Assembly: GCF_040939455.1 (NCBI RefSeq)
Contig: NC_134120.1
Coordinates: forward strand, 52,653,001 to 52,717,000
Length of the DNA: 64,000 bases
Source of the DNA: Microcebus murinus
Taxonomy: Eukaryota > Chordata > Mammalia > Primates > Cheirogaleidae
Direction of reading: 5' to 3'
Part shown: one piece after another, positions 47,600 to 59,440 of the stretch
How positions within the stretch are numbered: position 1 is the stretch's first letter
Layout of the letters: every line of letters starts with the position of its first letter
Program-made: the position numbers and the translations under genes
Notes under the pieces: model-generated
The model's database searches: none
What the model saw: the letters and a program-made list of their open reading frames with translations, nothing else
Told to the model about the DNA's origin: nothing

Positions 47600-47965
47600 A
47601 TTTGAACAAAACAAAGTACAGTTTTTCTTCAGTTACACTATGGTTGTATTGCTGGAAAATTCTGTGTATTAAAAAAATACTTTGTGAGCACGTACTGTAT
47701 GATTCCATTTATTTGGGATTTTATAAAGGACAAATTAATTTCTAGTTTCAGAAAACAAATCATGGTTACCTGGAGATGGAGGTGGAGGAAGGGACAGAAT
47801 TGCAAAGGGCTGTGAGGAAGCTTTGGGGACTGACAGAATGTCATGATGGTGCCATGTGTGCGTACAAGTGTCAAAACCCATCAAATTGTACATTTAAAAG
47901 ATATGCAGTTTATTGTTCATCAGTTATGTTCAGTAAATTTTTTCAACGAATTAAAAAAAAAACTA
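47600..47965 (+). repeat. Old L1 (L1M-type) 3' UTR end, sense
   Basis: 'gtatgattccatttatttggg', 'catggttacctggagatggagg', 'gggacagaattgcaaagggc', 'tcaaaacccatcaaattgtac' and 'tttaaaagatatgcagttt' are in L1M 3'-end order, closing in an A-run at 47,954. Nearby small frames are chance. Confidence 0.8.
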
Positions 47966-48064
47966 AGCAAAAAAAATACTTTGTATTTACGTCTAAAATG
48001 GAATCAAGCTCTGGGGTCAGACAGTTACAAACAGGTGTTTCACGGGTGGTGAATGTCCAGCAGA

Positions 48065-48260
48065 CTTAAAGGTCCTGTGTGACACAGGACAGTCCTTGTC
48101 TTAGAGGACTGTCCACTGCACGATAGGACTGCCAGCATTCCCAGGCCTGCCGGTTAAATGCTAGTTACTGCAATAATCAAAAAGTTCTCCCATGACATTC
48201 CAGAACACTCCCTGTGGAGTGACACGGTCAAAGGAGACGCAAGGGTTCCTGGTGTCAAAT
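48065..48260 (+). repeat. MER20-like hAT-Charlie MITE
   Basis: 'ggactgtccactgcacgatagg', 'actgccagcattcccaggcc' and 'aatgctagttactgcaataat' resemble the MER20 series. It overlaps two palindromes at 48,072-48,114. Confidence 0.55.
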
Positions 48261-49834
48261 GCTCCTCCTTAATTCTTCCTCTTTAGAGTTCTGGCTAAGC
48301 AAGAAATGGGAGTAATGTAGTGGTGTGGTGATAGTGCCGTCTGTGGAATGGTCATTCTCCCGCCCAGTTGAGTGGGAGTTTTCCGTGTGTCTCCATAAAT
48401 TGCTCAGTCCCTTCTTTCTCTTTGAGCTGTAGGTTCTTAGGTTAGCTCACTGGACACATGAATGTCACCCTTCCCCTTAGCAGCAGCTCTAATGTAGTCA
48501 GTGTCCAGGCCACTCACAAATAAATTTCATTCCCTACAGCTGCTTCCAGCCTGATGCTCACATTTACCGGGTTCAAACTATATTTTAAATATTGAGCAAA
48601 ACATAATGAGAACCTTGAAAGAAACACTTTTATTATGCTGGGTGATTTGTGTGGCTTTTCTACTGATCCCATTGGGTGCAAAAGCTTTCCACGTTTCTTC
48701 CTGACAGACTGTTCTACCGTAAGACATGACTTGGGCAAGTCACTTGACGTCCAGAGCTTCTCTATTTAAATGTGAAACCTTAAAATGCTGTACAAGTTCC
48801 ATCATCGCCATGGCCTGTGATTGAATATAGAAGACCTAGGTGTGTAGGAATAACTAAGGTCTCCATAAGCTTGAAATGAGGACAAATGAGGACCATTAGT
48901 CCTCAAGTAATTTTTTGAACTGTTTTAAGTATTCAGGCAACGCATGCTCTTATTTATCCCATCTATTTCATTTCATGTTTACTTTTTCTTCTGCATTGTT
49001 TCTTTCCTCAGCTAAAGGAAATGGACAAATTTGAGGTTGACAGAGATAGTGTGGAAGAAAAGAATTAAATGTAGCACTCTAGAGGTTATATTCTGAGAGG
49101 AAGAGAACTCAAGAATTGCAATTGATTTTCAGGAAACTGTAAATGTCTTTCCCTGCCCTCCCTCTTACCCCACCTTCATACACGTGTGAAACCATACCGT
49201 GAGTTGCAAAACGCTTCTTGGCAGTGACATTTACAAGATGGTAGGTTACCCTCTTTGCTTTCATTGGTAAAGGGGGTATGTTAGCCTCCAGTATGCTGAG
49301 TATTTGATTTAGATGTGTCATTCCTTTAGAGGGACCCCTGAAGGCTAAGAGAGACACCAGAAAATTTGCGATGCAAATGGGAAGTTATATACTCAATCTC
49401 GTTCATCAATGTTGGGGTGTCCTAGATGACTTGCTAAAGGCTCTGTTAGGTCCTTCATACAATGGGTATGAGGGGGAGAGAGAGGTTATACTTTGTAAAT
49501 TCTATATGATGGTAAAATGAATGCTTTTCATTTTTGGCCAGAAAAAATAAAAATATTAGATAACAAACACTGTTAAGCTGTTTTTCCAGTTAAAAAATTA
49601 CCAATATTTCTCTTTAAGAGAATGTGTATGGTGTACAGGTCTAGACTTAAGGTTTTGTCAAATAGATACATAGAAAATTGATTGTGCTTAAAATAGTTGC
49701 CAGGTTTGTTCTGTTTTCTACAGCATATCTCACTCAAGATGGTGAATACTCCTTTCCCAATTAAGTTTCCTAACAGACTAGTAAGTTTTGTTCTAGTTCA
49801 TTCTTTTGCACCTTCATAATGCAGTAAGTAAATT
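48261..49834. other. Mostly unique sequence
   Basis: A probable sense MIR remnant lies at 48,710-48,790 ('gacttgggcaagtcacttgac', 'cttctctatttaaatgtgaa'). Otherwise no gene or repeat is recognised. Confidence 0.45.
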
Positions 49835-50162
<328 letters not shown>

Positions 50163-51040
50163 GATTTATGTTTTTGCCTGACTTTAAAAATGCCAGAGAA
50201 ATTGCCACTTTTTAGAATAGGCTCATCGACCTTTAGGATATAATAGGAAAAGGGAGAGACAGTCCTGTGAGTTGCGGAGGGGTTTTGGAACTGACCTACC
50301 AGGAGGAACCCGAACCTCCAATCTCAAGTCACGGCGAGAGCAGCTCCAATAATTTTGTTTTAGAATTCACTGTCTCCCGTAACTTGGAATTTTTAAAAAC
50401 TCCCAATGATTTTCAGTTTTTCTTATAAATTCTTTTAGATTCATTTTTCGGATCTAAAGCCTTTATTCCAGATCTTGCTTTTTGTTTGTTCAATAGAACT
50501 TGAGCCTCTGAATTCTAAAATCGCATGATCAGTTTAGTGTTTTTAAGTGCAGTTTTTCCTACAGTCATGAAGAAAGATTAAACAGATTTAGATAGACTTT
50601 CTGGAGAAATCAACTGAAACACTGACATTGTATTTTCACGGATTGTCATTAGAGTATTTTCCTGCGTATTCACTTTATTAAAGACTAATTTTTTAAATCC
50701 AGGAGTGGATCTTAGAGCACTGTTCTCTCTAGGTGAGTGGACCTTTATATACAGATTCAGAATCAGAGTATGAAAACCCAACAGATTTTAATTGATCCTC
50801 CCATTCCTCTTAAGATCCAGCAAGGAACACCTGGGGGGGATCCTTGCCCAGGAGAAGGAGCAGGTCTCAGCTGTCCAGGCGGGCACAGCCGTGCTGATAA
50901 TGGAGAAACCACTTTGGGGAGGGGTTGTTCTAACAGCCAGGATTCCTGGTGGAAATGCTCTTTCTCTGAGGTCCGGGAAGGGAGAGGATTCTGCTGTGGC
51001 ACAGATAGCAGCCTGGGTGCCATGCATACTCTTTTGCTCT
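50163..51040. other. Unclassified sequence
   Basis: AT-rich to 50,760, GC-richer at 50,810-51,040. Four overlapping frames at 50,737-51,070 on both strands are typical chance frames in GC-rich DNA. Confidence 0.4.
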
Positions 51041-51046
51041 AGACTA

Positions 51047-51265
51047 GGGGTTGGCAAACTTTTCCTGTAAAGGGCCAGATGTAAATATTTCTTCTTTGTG
51101 GGCCATATGGCCTCTGTCGTAACTACTCAAATCCACCCTTGCAGCACTAATGGAACCGTAGCCTGTATGTAAACAAATAGGCGTGGTTATGTGTCACTAA
51201 AGCTGTCATTTCAAAAAGCCAGTGCCAGGCTGGATTTGTCTACAGATTGCAATTCACTGACTCCT
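51047..51265 (+). repeat. hAT-superfamily MITE
   Basis: 'aggggttggcaaacttttcc', 'tgtaaagggccagatgtaa', 'tttgtgggccatatggcc', 'taactactcaaatccaccc' and 'caaataggcgtggttatgtg' match a well-known hAT-type repeat. The exact subfamily is not recalled. The right end is 'attcactgactcctg'. Confidence 0.7.
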
Positions 51266-51808
51266 GTCCTCGGCCACACCCCACATTCTTAGGGGTCTAG
51301 CTGGGTGTAGCCCCTTACGTAAATGGCTGAGTTCTCATTCATAGAAAGGGTTACCAGATATTAGAGGCTGGGCTTCCCTAAGTGCTTGTTGTATGCGGGT
51401 CACTTCCTGGGATTTTCCAGAGAAAGTTTTAAAACATAGAGCCACATACCAGGTAGACCCTTACATTTCATCTGTATCACTGGAGTCTAAATTCAAACTA
51501 TAGCATGTGACAAAAGCTAGACTTATATCTAAAAGCCTACAGGCTTCCCCGGCGTTTGGGGATGTTCTGGCCAGTGGATGAATGAAAGTGCATAACAAAA
51601 TGTATAACAACATACAAGGGCGATATTCCAAATATTTACTAACTCTTAATAAGGCCCAGGTACCTACCAAGAGCAGCCGGCCTTAGCAGTAGACAACCAG
51701 CATGATTGTGGGGCGGGTACACACTTGCTGAAAACAATTGTCAATAATGGTAACAGAGTACACGTGCATGCACACACACTTATATGTATACAAAAGTATA
51801 TGCACGTA
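51266..51808. other. Unclassified sequence
   Basis: Ends in an alternating CA/TA-rich tract (51,755-51,820) that serves as the L1 insertion target. No gene recognised. Confidence 0.4.
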
Positions 51809-53064
51809 CATACATACACTTTTCTTTTAATTTCAGCATATTATGAGGGTACAAATTTTAAGGTTTCAAATAATGCCCTTGCCCCCCGTCCCGCCACAAG
51901 TCTGAGCTTCAAGTGTGACCTTCCCCCAGACGGTGCACGTCTCATTCATTATGTATGTATATTCCCCCCCCCCCCCCGCCTCCCACCCACCCAATACCCA
52001 ATTAATGTAGTTCCTATGTGTCCACTGAGGTGCTGCTCACTTAATACCAGTTTGCTGGTGAGTATATATGGTGCTTGTTTTCCATTATTGGGATACTTCA
52101 CTTAGTAGTATGGATTCCAGCTCCATTCAGGAATATACAAGATGTGCTATATCGCCGTTGTTTCTTAGAGCTGAATAGTACTCCATGGTATACGTATACC
52201 ATATTTTATTAATCCACTCATGAATTGATGGGCACTTGGGTTGTTTCCACAGCTTTGCAATTATGAATTGTGCTGCTATAAACATTCGAGTGCAGGTGTC
52301 TTTTTCATAGTGACTTTTGTTCTTTTGGGTAGATGCCCAGTAATGGGATTGCTGAATCAATGGTAGATCCACTTGTATCGCTTTAAGGTATCTCCATATT
52401 GCTTTCCATAGAGGTTGAACTAGTTTACAGTCCCACCAGCAGTGTAGGAGTGTTCCTCTCTCTCCACATCCACACCAACATTGATTATTTTGGGACGTTT
52501 TGATAAAGACCATTCTTACTGGAAATAAGTGATATCTCACTGTAGTTTTGATTTGCATTTCCCTGATGATTAGAGTTGTTGAACATTTTTTCATATGTTT
52601 GTTAGCCATTATTCTGTCTTCTTTAGAAAAGATTCTGTTCATGTCCTTTGCCCACTTTTTGATAGGGTTGTTTGATTTTTTTCTTGCTGATTTTCATGAG
52701 TTCTAAGTAGATTCTAGTTATCAGCCCCTTATCAGATGTGTAGGATGCGAAAATTTTCTCCCATTCCATAGGTTGTCTGTTTACTTTCATGACTATTTCT
52801 TTGGCTGTGAAGAAGCTTTTTAGTTTGATCATGTCCCATTTATTTATTTTTGTTGCTGCTGTGATTGCCTTTGGGGTCTTCTTCATAAGTTCTTTGCCTA
52901 GGCCGATGTCTAGGAGAGTGTTTCCAACATTTTCCTCTAGAATTCCAGTAGTTTCACACCTAAGGTTAAAGTCTGTTACCCAGTGTGAGTTGATTTTTGT
53001 GAGAGGTGAAAGGTGTGGGTCCTGCGTCAGCCTTCTACAAGTGGCTATCCATACATACACTTTT
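51809..53064 (-). mobile_element. Young L1, 1.2 kb, antisense, perfect 15-bp TSD
   Basis: The insert (51,824-53,049) has the family 3' UTR ('cagcatattatgagggtacaa', a C-run at 51,964-51,977) and about 900 bp of ORF2. Identical CATACATACACTTTT at 51,809-51,823 and 53,050-53,064 fixes both ends. The lack of a 5' part is ordinary truncation. Confidence 0.95.
52080..53049 (-). pseudogene. L1 ORF2 3' half, frameshifted
   Basis: Minus-strand translation gives the region after the reverse transcriptase domain. One frame covers 53,049-52,623, and a shifted frame from 52,642 carries the cysteine-rich [18 protein letters not shown] stretch and the following WRYLK. Further shifts lie near 52,360 ('gaatcaatgg' where the sister copy has 'gatcaaatgg') and near 52,127. 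The protein is inactive and lacks endonuclease and polymerase domains. Confidence 0.85.
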
Positions 53065-54631
53065 TCAGAGAATGTTGAGACCACCATGAGGTCCCCCAGC
53101 TTGCGTTTCTAGAACCTTACAAATCTCCATTGTCCCTTTCTTTATTCCTAAGAAAAATGGAACTTCCTCTGGTGAGCAGTAATCCACACCTACCTGCCCA
53201 GGTCTGCCCACCCTCCTACACATCGATCTCTCCTTTTCTAAAAGCTTCCTGCCCCCTGCCTCAAAAAATGCCCAGATCTTCCTCATTCTGTATAGTAACC
53301 ATTGCATTGAATGCACTATTTTCTATTCGATGTATTAGTCATTTTCTTCAGAAAGGGCAGATTGTCATGCAAGCTGAGAAATTCAGTGGTAACCAATTCA
53401 CTGTCCTCATTTTGAGTTGATCAATCTCTCTCTGTCCCTCACTCGCTCCCTGCCTCCCCTTCCCCACTCCCCTCCCCCCTTATGTAAGTTCAGCTTTGTT
53501 GTTACTTTCCCCAAATACATTATTACAACATTCTATAGGTCTTGTAGATAATGAGATTGGCAAGTTAACCTAGTTGGCAAAGTCCCATAGCACCTCTGGT
53601 GAATTGAAAGAACAAATTACCCTGTCAGTCTAAAATGACCTACTTGTTTTTCTTGCTCCTTTTTGTGTGTATTCTCTGTGTCCTCTTCTCTTTCTCTCTG
53701 TTTCTCTCCTCCCCACTGTGTTTTATATTTTGTTCAAAAATAATTTAAAAGTTTAAAATATTCTTAAATTAACAAATAGCAAATGGAAAATGAGAAACGC
53801 AGTAGCCAGGTGTCTGGTAGGTGGCGGCTCTGTCAACTAGGAATAACAATGAAATAAGGTCAGCCTGGGCGTAGTTCACGCTCACCAGAGGGGGAAATGT
53901 GTATGTGGCCAATACATATTTAGTGAAAGAAAATAAGACGTCGGGGGACCCAATTGTCCCGTGGCTGTTTGTTGCTGTTCAGGTGTTGTGTAAGGCTAAC
54001 GTGCTGCGTGCTGACTTTGGAGTCTGTCCTGTTGTGTGGAAGAGAGCTCTTTTTTCCCCTTTTGGCATCGGTCACTCAGCACCTGAAGCGAGACTTCAGA
54101 AATGGATAACCCCTAGATCACTTTGATGCTTTTTGGAGTTTGTTCTCTGTCGCTTGGAGACTGGCAAAGGGTAAGTGGCTGCCAGCTGAAAGATCTCTGC
54201 CTCCTCCAGATGCCCTCGTAGCCTCAGTTGTAGAATGTCGTCTGAGGCTGGAAGTTGTCCCTTGGACAATACATACATCTTAAGGACTCTGGGTTTCCTT
54301 GAACGTTTAGGTGGTATTTCTTCTCCTCTCTCTCCAGTCTCCTGTTTCCTTTTTTCTTCTGTAACAGCATAGCTTTGTTATCTTTTTGGAGCTGGCACTG
54401 CCTAGAACAGATTTCTACAGTTTGGAGTCCTACGAGAAGGGAAACTAGAGAACAGTGATTAACTTTAGGTAATGTTTTTACAAACAAGTTTTTTGAAAAA
54501 TGAAAGCTTAGGTTTAAAGGAAAAGCATTACATTTGAAAGGAGGAAGAAGATATGTATTTATTTTGTTTAATAAAATTCAAAAAATTTTTAGAACACACA
54601 AAAAGGAAATTAATGATAAATTGTTAACATA
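53065..54631. other. Unique sequence, pyrimidine-rich patches
   Basis: CT-rich runs occur at 53,425-53,480 and 53,680-53,715. No repeat or gene recognised. Small frames at 53,130-53,420 and 53,899-54,126 lack motifs. Confidence 0.45.
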
Positions 54632-55188
54632 TTAACTGCCATGTGAGTTGTATATAACTCATGCTAGTTTTGAGCCCGGGGCCTTGTGAGCATATAGAAC
54701 TCACACGTCTCTTTACATTGGGAGCTGCATGGTGTGTGGGCAGCTCACCCTGCCATGCTGTAGCAAACGTGTATGGTTATGGGTATCCCCCTGGGCAAAG
54801 CCCTGCAGTTGGTTCGTGAAAATCTTACTTGTTGATGTTCTTACTGTTACAATTAATATTGACAATTTAATTCTAAAAGCATAAATTGAATGAAGTCAGT
54901 AAATTTTGTTTTTCTATTTGTTTAGCTTTAAATTATGCTTAAGTCTGACAAGTTAAGAAAAACACTTTACCCTTATGAACTATTTTTCAAGTTTTCACAT
55001 TATTTTTTACATTACTAATTTTCAAGTTTATATATTACTTTCTAATTGGAAAACATAGAAAACAATAAAAATAACAAATTTTTCATTAAGTTAGAAAGGA
55101 TCATTTTGTTTTTGAAGTTTTTATTCTATTTTCATAATGAAACACTGTGGCCCCAAGGAAAAAATGTTTTTTCTAGTGTGACAGTTAA
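54632..55188. mobile_element. TTAA-flanked MITE, possibly piggyBac-type
   Basis: A 549-bp segment (54,636-55,184) sits between TTAA at 54,632-54,635 and TTAA at 55,185-55,188. Its ends read CTGCCATGTGAG inward from the left and CTGTCACACTAG inward from the right, an imperfect inverted repeat. The left end holds a GAGTTGTATATAACTC palindrome. It has no reading frame. TTAA duplication is the piggyBac signature. GTTAACAT also occurs at both sides (54,623 and 55,184), so an 8-bp hAT-type TSD is an alternative. Confidence 0.45.
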
Positions 55189-55274
55189 CATGTGAAACTT
55201 TTAAAATAATTTTCTGAAATTTGTTTTTTCAATACAACATTCACTCTAAAAAGCATTTCCATATATACCTACAA

Positions 55275-55510
55275 TTCACCCATGTTTATGCATTTAACAT
55301 TTACTTCTATGAAGCAAGCCTCATGCCAGGCCTTCTCATAGACAGAGGAATGTCAGAATAAGTCTAATGTCATTGCTAATTCCAAGTAGCTTAAAATAGT
55401 TGAGATGGGTCATATCTTCATATACTTGAAGTTAGCAGACTTACAAGCTCAGTGGGATATGTTGGCAGATCATTTTCAGCTGATAGGATCAGGGACGGTA
55501 TCTTAGAGAA
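55275..55510 (-). repeat. L2-type LINE remnant, antisense
   Basis: 'gcatttaacatttacttctatg', 'cctcatgccaggccttctc' and 'gctaattccaagtagcttaaa' resemble the antisense LINE2-type pattern. Confidence 0.35.
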
Positions 55511-56377
55511 AGTGGTACTTACTTCAATTCTTGGTTTATACAACACTTCATTTTTCTCTTAGCAATGTGTTTGCTTCTTTGGTGATTTGTCTGTTAAAAT
55601 GTTTAGCCCATTTAAAAAATTCATTTGTTTTATTCGTATTGAGTTTGAAAGTTCTTTATGTATTCTGGATACAAGTACTTAACCAGATACATGATTTGGA
55701 AATGTTTCCTTAAAGTACGTGGCTCATCTTTTCATCCTTTAAAGAGTGTCTTTGGAAGAGCAGAAGAACTGTAAGTCCACTTTAAATGTGTATTTTACAC
55801 ATCATGCTTTTTGTGTTCTGTCTTTGAAATCTTTGTCTATCTCAGGGTCATTCATAAAGATTTTCTCCTGTGTTTTCTACTAGAAAGTTTAAAAGGTTTT
55901 AGAGTTTACATGTAGGTCTGTGATCCATTTGGAGTTAATTTTTGTGCATGGGGTTTGGTATGGGGTATGGATCAAAGGCTTTTTCAATTTTTTTTGCATA
56001 TGAATCTCTACTTGTTTCAGCACTATTTATTGAAAAGATAATCCTTTCCCCAGTGAATTGCCTTTGCACCTTTGCTGAAACTAATTGACAACATATATGT
56101 GGGTATATTTTTGGACTGTCTTCTGTTCTGTTGATCTATGGATTTATTTGATGATAATACCACACTTCTGTCTTACTGTAACTTTATAATAAATCTTGAA
56201 TGCAGGTAGTACAAGTGTTCTGACTTTCTTCTTTTTCACAGTTATTTTGGCTATTCCAGGTTCTTTGCATTTCCATGTGAACTTTAGAAAGCTTGTCAAT
56301 TTCTATGAAGAAAGCCTGCTGAGATTTTGATTGGGATTGCCTTGAACATGTGATCAATTTGGGGAGAACTGACATCT

Positions 56378-57130
56378 TTTTTAATAATGACTTTTTATAT
56401 TGATAACATTATAGATGTACATATTTTTGGAATACATGTGATAATTTAATACAGTCATAATTTGTGAAGATCAGAGCAGTATAATTGGGATATCCATCAT
56501 CTTAAATATTTGCCTTTTCTTTGTGTTAAAAACATTTGAATTATTCTCTTCTAGATATTTTGATATGTATGATAGATTATTGTAAACTATAGTTCCCCTA
56601 CTGATCTATCAAACACTAGGTATTATTTCTTTCTAACTATATATTCATATCCAATAATCAACCTCTTTCATCCCCTCTAGCCCCCTACCCATCCTGGCCT
56701 CTAGTAACCATCAATCTACTCTTTTATCTTTGTGAGATCCACTTTTTTAGCTCCCACGTATGAGTGAAAGCATTTATTATTTGAATTTCTGTGCTTGGCT
56801 TATTTCATTAACATGATGACCTCCAGTTCCATACATGTTGTTGCAAATGATTGTATTTCATTCTTTTTTATGGCTAAATAATATTCCATTGTGTATATGT
56901 ACCATATTTTCTTTATCCATTCATTCACTCATGGGCGTTTAGGTTGGCTTCATATTTTAGCCATTGTGAATAGTCCTGCAATAAACATGGCAATATTTCT
57001 TCAATATATTTATTTCCTTTCTTTTGGACGTATATGCAGTTGTGGCATTGCTGGATTATATGGTAGTTCTATTTTTAGGTTTTGAGGAACTTTCATACAG
57101 TTTTCCATAGTAGCTATACAATTGTACACA
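56378..57130 (-). mobile_element. L1MA/L1PB-like 3' end nested in older L1, antisense
   Basis: 'acatttttggaatacatgtgat'-type 3' UTR, 'tatagttcccctactgatcta', 'ctctagtaaccatcaatctac', then ORF2 end 'taatattccattgtgtatatg' and 'gaggaactttcatacag'. The outer L1 stops at 'gggagaactgacatc' and resumes at 'gttgactcttccaatccag', which is normally contiguous. Confidence 0.82.
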
Positions 57131-58382
57131 ACAACTTAAAATGTTGACTCTTCCAATCCAGAATTATATCTCTCCATTAATTTAGGTTTTCTTTAATATT
57201 TCTTTCAGAAATGTTTTTAGTTTTGAATGCACAGATCTTGCACCTTTTGTTAGATTTAGTCTACTAAGTAGTTTACATTTTTGGTAACTAAATGGTATTA
57301 TTTTAAAATTTTGTTTTCTGATTGCTCACTATTACTATATAGAAATACAACTTTTTTATATATTAATACTGCTAAACTCACTTATAGCTTTAGTAGCTAA
57401 GAGTCTCTCAATAGATGATCATGATATTTACATATAAAGATAGTTTAATTTTTTTTTCCAATCTGGTTCCATTTTTTACCTTGTTCTTGCCTGATTAAAC
57501 TGGTTAGAACTTTTAGTACAATATTGAATAGAAGTGGTGAGAGCAGTCAACCAGGTCTTATTTTTGATCTTAGGGAGAACGCATTCAGTCTTTCACCATT
57601 AAAATGATATCAGTTGTTTTATGTAGACATCCTTTATAGATTGGGGCAGTACCCTTCTATTCCTAATTTGGTAAGTTTTTTTTTAATTTGAAGAATTAAT
57701 GCTGGATTTTGGCGAGTACTTTTTTTCTGCATCTACTGCAATGATCATGTGGTTTTTATTTTTTAGTTTGTTAATATGATGAATTATTAATACATTGATT
57801 ATTTTCCAAATGTTAAATCATCCTTGTAGTTTTAAAATTATCCCTTTTGGTCATGCCATATTATCTTTTTTATATATCATTAGATTAAATTAGCTAAAAT
57901 TTTGTTTTAAATATTTGCTTCTATGTATATGGGAGGCATTGGCCTATGATTTCCTTTTTTTAGAATATCAGTCTTGTTTTAGTGTTTGGTAATGCTGGCC
58001 TTGTAGAATGAGTTAGTAAGGGTTCCCTCATCTTCACTTTTCTAGAAGAGTTTGTGAAGAATTGATATTATTTCTTCCATAAGTGTTAGACTTCTCTGGT
58101 GAGGTTGTCTGTATGTGGAGTTTTTTTGTTTTTTTCCAGTGGAAAAGTTTATAACCACAGATTCAATTTCTATTGAATTTAATGGACTATTCAGGTTATC
58201 TATCTAAATATGCTATTTTTAAATTTGTTTAAAATTTTTCCCTTTCTCATTCTTCTTTTTCTTCTTTTTTGGGGCTTCCTTCAGATTAATTACTGTTTGC
58301 TTAATAGCTCTTTGTTGCATTATTTTAGTGATTCCTTAAGCTACATATTATAATTTTTAACTTACCACAGTCTACCTTCAAG

Positions 58383-58515
58383 TAAAATGTCTGAGGTTAC
58401 AAATAAACTTGAGTGGGTTAATGGCATAGTAGACATAGTAGAAGAAAAAGATGAGTGAGCTTGAAGGCAAAGGCAATAGAAACTATCCAAAATAAAATAG
58501 AGAAAAAAATTGAAA
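58383..58515 (+). other. Inverted piece of the host L1's own 5' region
   Basis: The surrounding element is antisense, but this piece reads in sense: 'aagatgagtgagcttgaagg', 'aatagaaactatccaaaat'. Its reverse complement is the 'ggatagtttctattgc' to 'ctcagacatt' block that normally lies in the L1M 5' region, and that block is missing from its expected place near 59,515-59,530. Confidence 0.6.
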
Positions 58516-58606
58516 TATATATAAACAGACACATGTATGTATATATACATACACATATATAATAAAAACCACACAACAGTATACTTCTATATCTCCCTTT
58601 CAGGCC

Positions 58607-58700
58607 TTTCTGCTATTGTTATACTATTTTTTTTTTTTTTTTAGTTTTTTTTTTTTTTTTTAATTTAGGAACCAAGTTTTCTGCTATGTTATACTATTTT
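58607..58700 (-). mobile_element. 46-bp retroposed stub with long TSD
   Basis: TTTCTGCTATTGTTATACTA (58,607-58,626) recurs at 58,677-58,696 with one base missing. Between the copies is a T-run pair and 'aatttaggaaccaag' (58,631-58,676), that is, a 14-15 nt RNA body with a long A tail in antisense. Confidence 0.75.
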
Positions 58701-58990
58701 TTGAGATGGAGTCTCGCTCTGTTACCTGAGTAGAGTGCCATGGCCTCAGCCTAGCTCACAGCAGCCTAAAACTCCTGGGCTCAAGCCATCCTCCTGCCTC
58801 AGCCTCTGAGTAGCTGGGACTACAGGTGTTACCACACCTGGCTAACTTTTCTATTTTTAATAGAGACGTGGTCTTGCTCTTGCTCAGGCTGGTCTCAAAC
58901 TCCTAAGCTCAAGTAATCCTCTTGCCTCGGCCTCCCAGAGTGCTAGGATTACAGGCGTGAGCCACCACACCCAGCCTGTCATACATTTTG
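58701..58990 (-). mobile_element. Alu SINE, strepsirrhine type, antisense, nested in L1
   Basis: GAGATGGAGTCTCGCTCTG (58,703) to 'gagccaccacacccagcc' (58,976), containing 'agctcacagcagcctaaaac'. GTTATACTATTTT before it and GTCATACATTTT after it are the likely diverged TSD copies. Confidence 0.92.
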
Positions 58991-59406
58991 TTATTTTTGT
59001 TTTAAACAATCAATTCACCTTTAAGGAGATTTAAGTAATAAGAAAAAAAAATCATATTTAACTTCATGACTTCTATTTCTTATGGTCTTTTTTCCTTTTT
59101 ACAGGTCCATATTTACATCTGTTATGGTTTGCCGTCTGCTTGAAAGATTTTAACATTTTTGGTAGGAAAGGTTGCTACTGATAGATCTTTTATCATTTTT
59201 ATGTCTGAAAAAACTTTATTTCCTTTTTATTTTTGAAAGATATTTTTATTGGGTATGTAATTGTAGGTTGATAGTTTTTTTCATTAAGAATTTAAAACAG
59301 GTGTTTCTGACAAAAAAAATCTGCCAACATCCTTTATTCCTCTGTATATATGTTTTTGTGTTTTAATTGTTTTCTTTATCACTAGTTAAAATAATTTGAC
59401 TATGAT

Positions 59407-59440
59407 GTGAGATAGTATAGTTAGTGAGATAGTATAGTTC
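59407..59440. repeat. 17-bp tandem duplication
   Basis: GTGAGATAGTATAGTTA (59,407-59,423) is followed by GTGAGATAGTATAGTTC (59,424-59,440) within the old L1. Confidence 0.9.

Noticed and set aside
51755..51823. CA/TA-rich tract as a recombination hotspot
   Set aside because: Too short and irregular. It is better explained as the simple-sequence target into which the L1 inserted.
53425..53480. CT-rich tract as a possible promoter or triplex element
   Set aside because: Short, irregular and without a TATA, CpG or initiator context.
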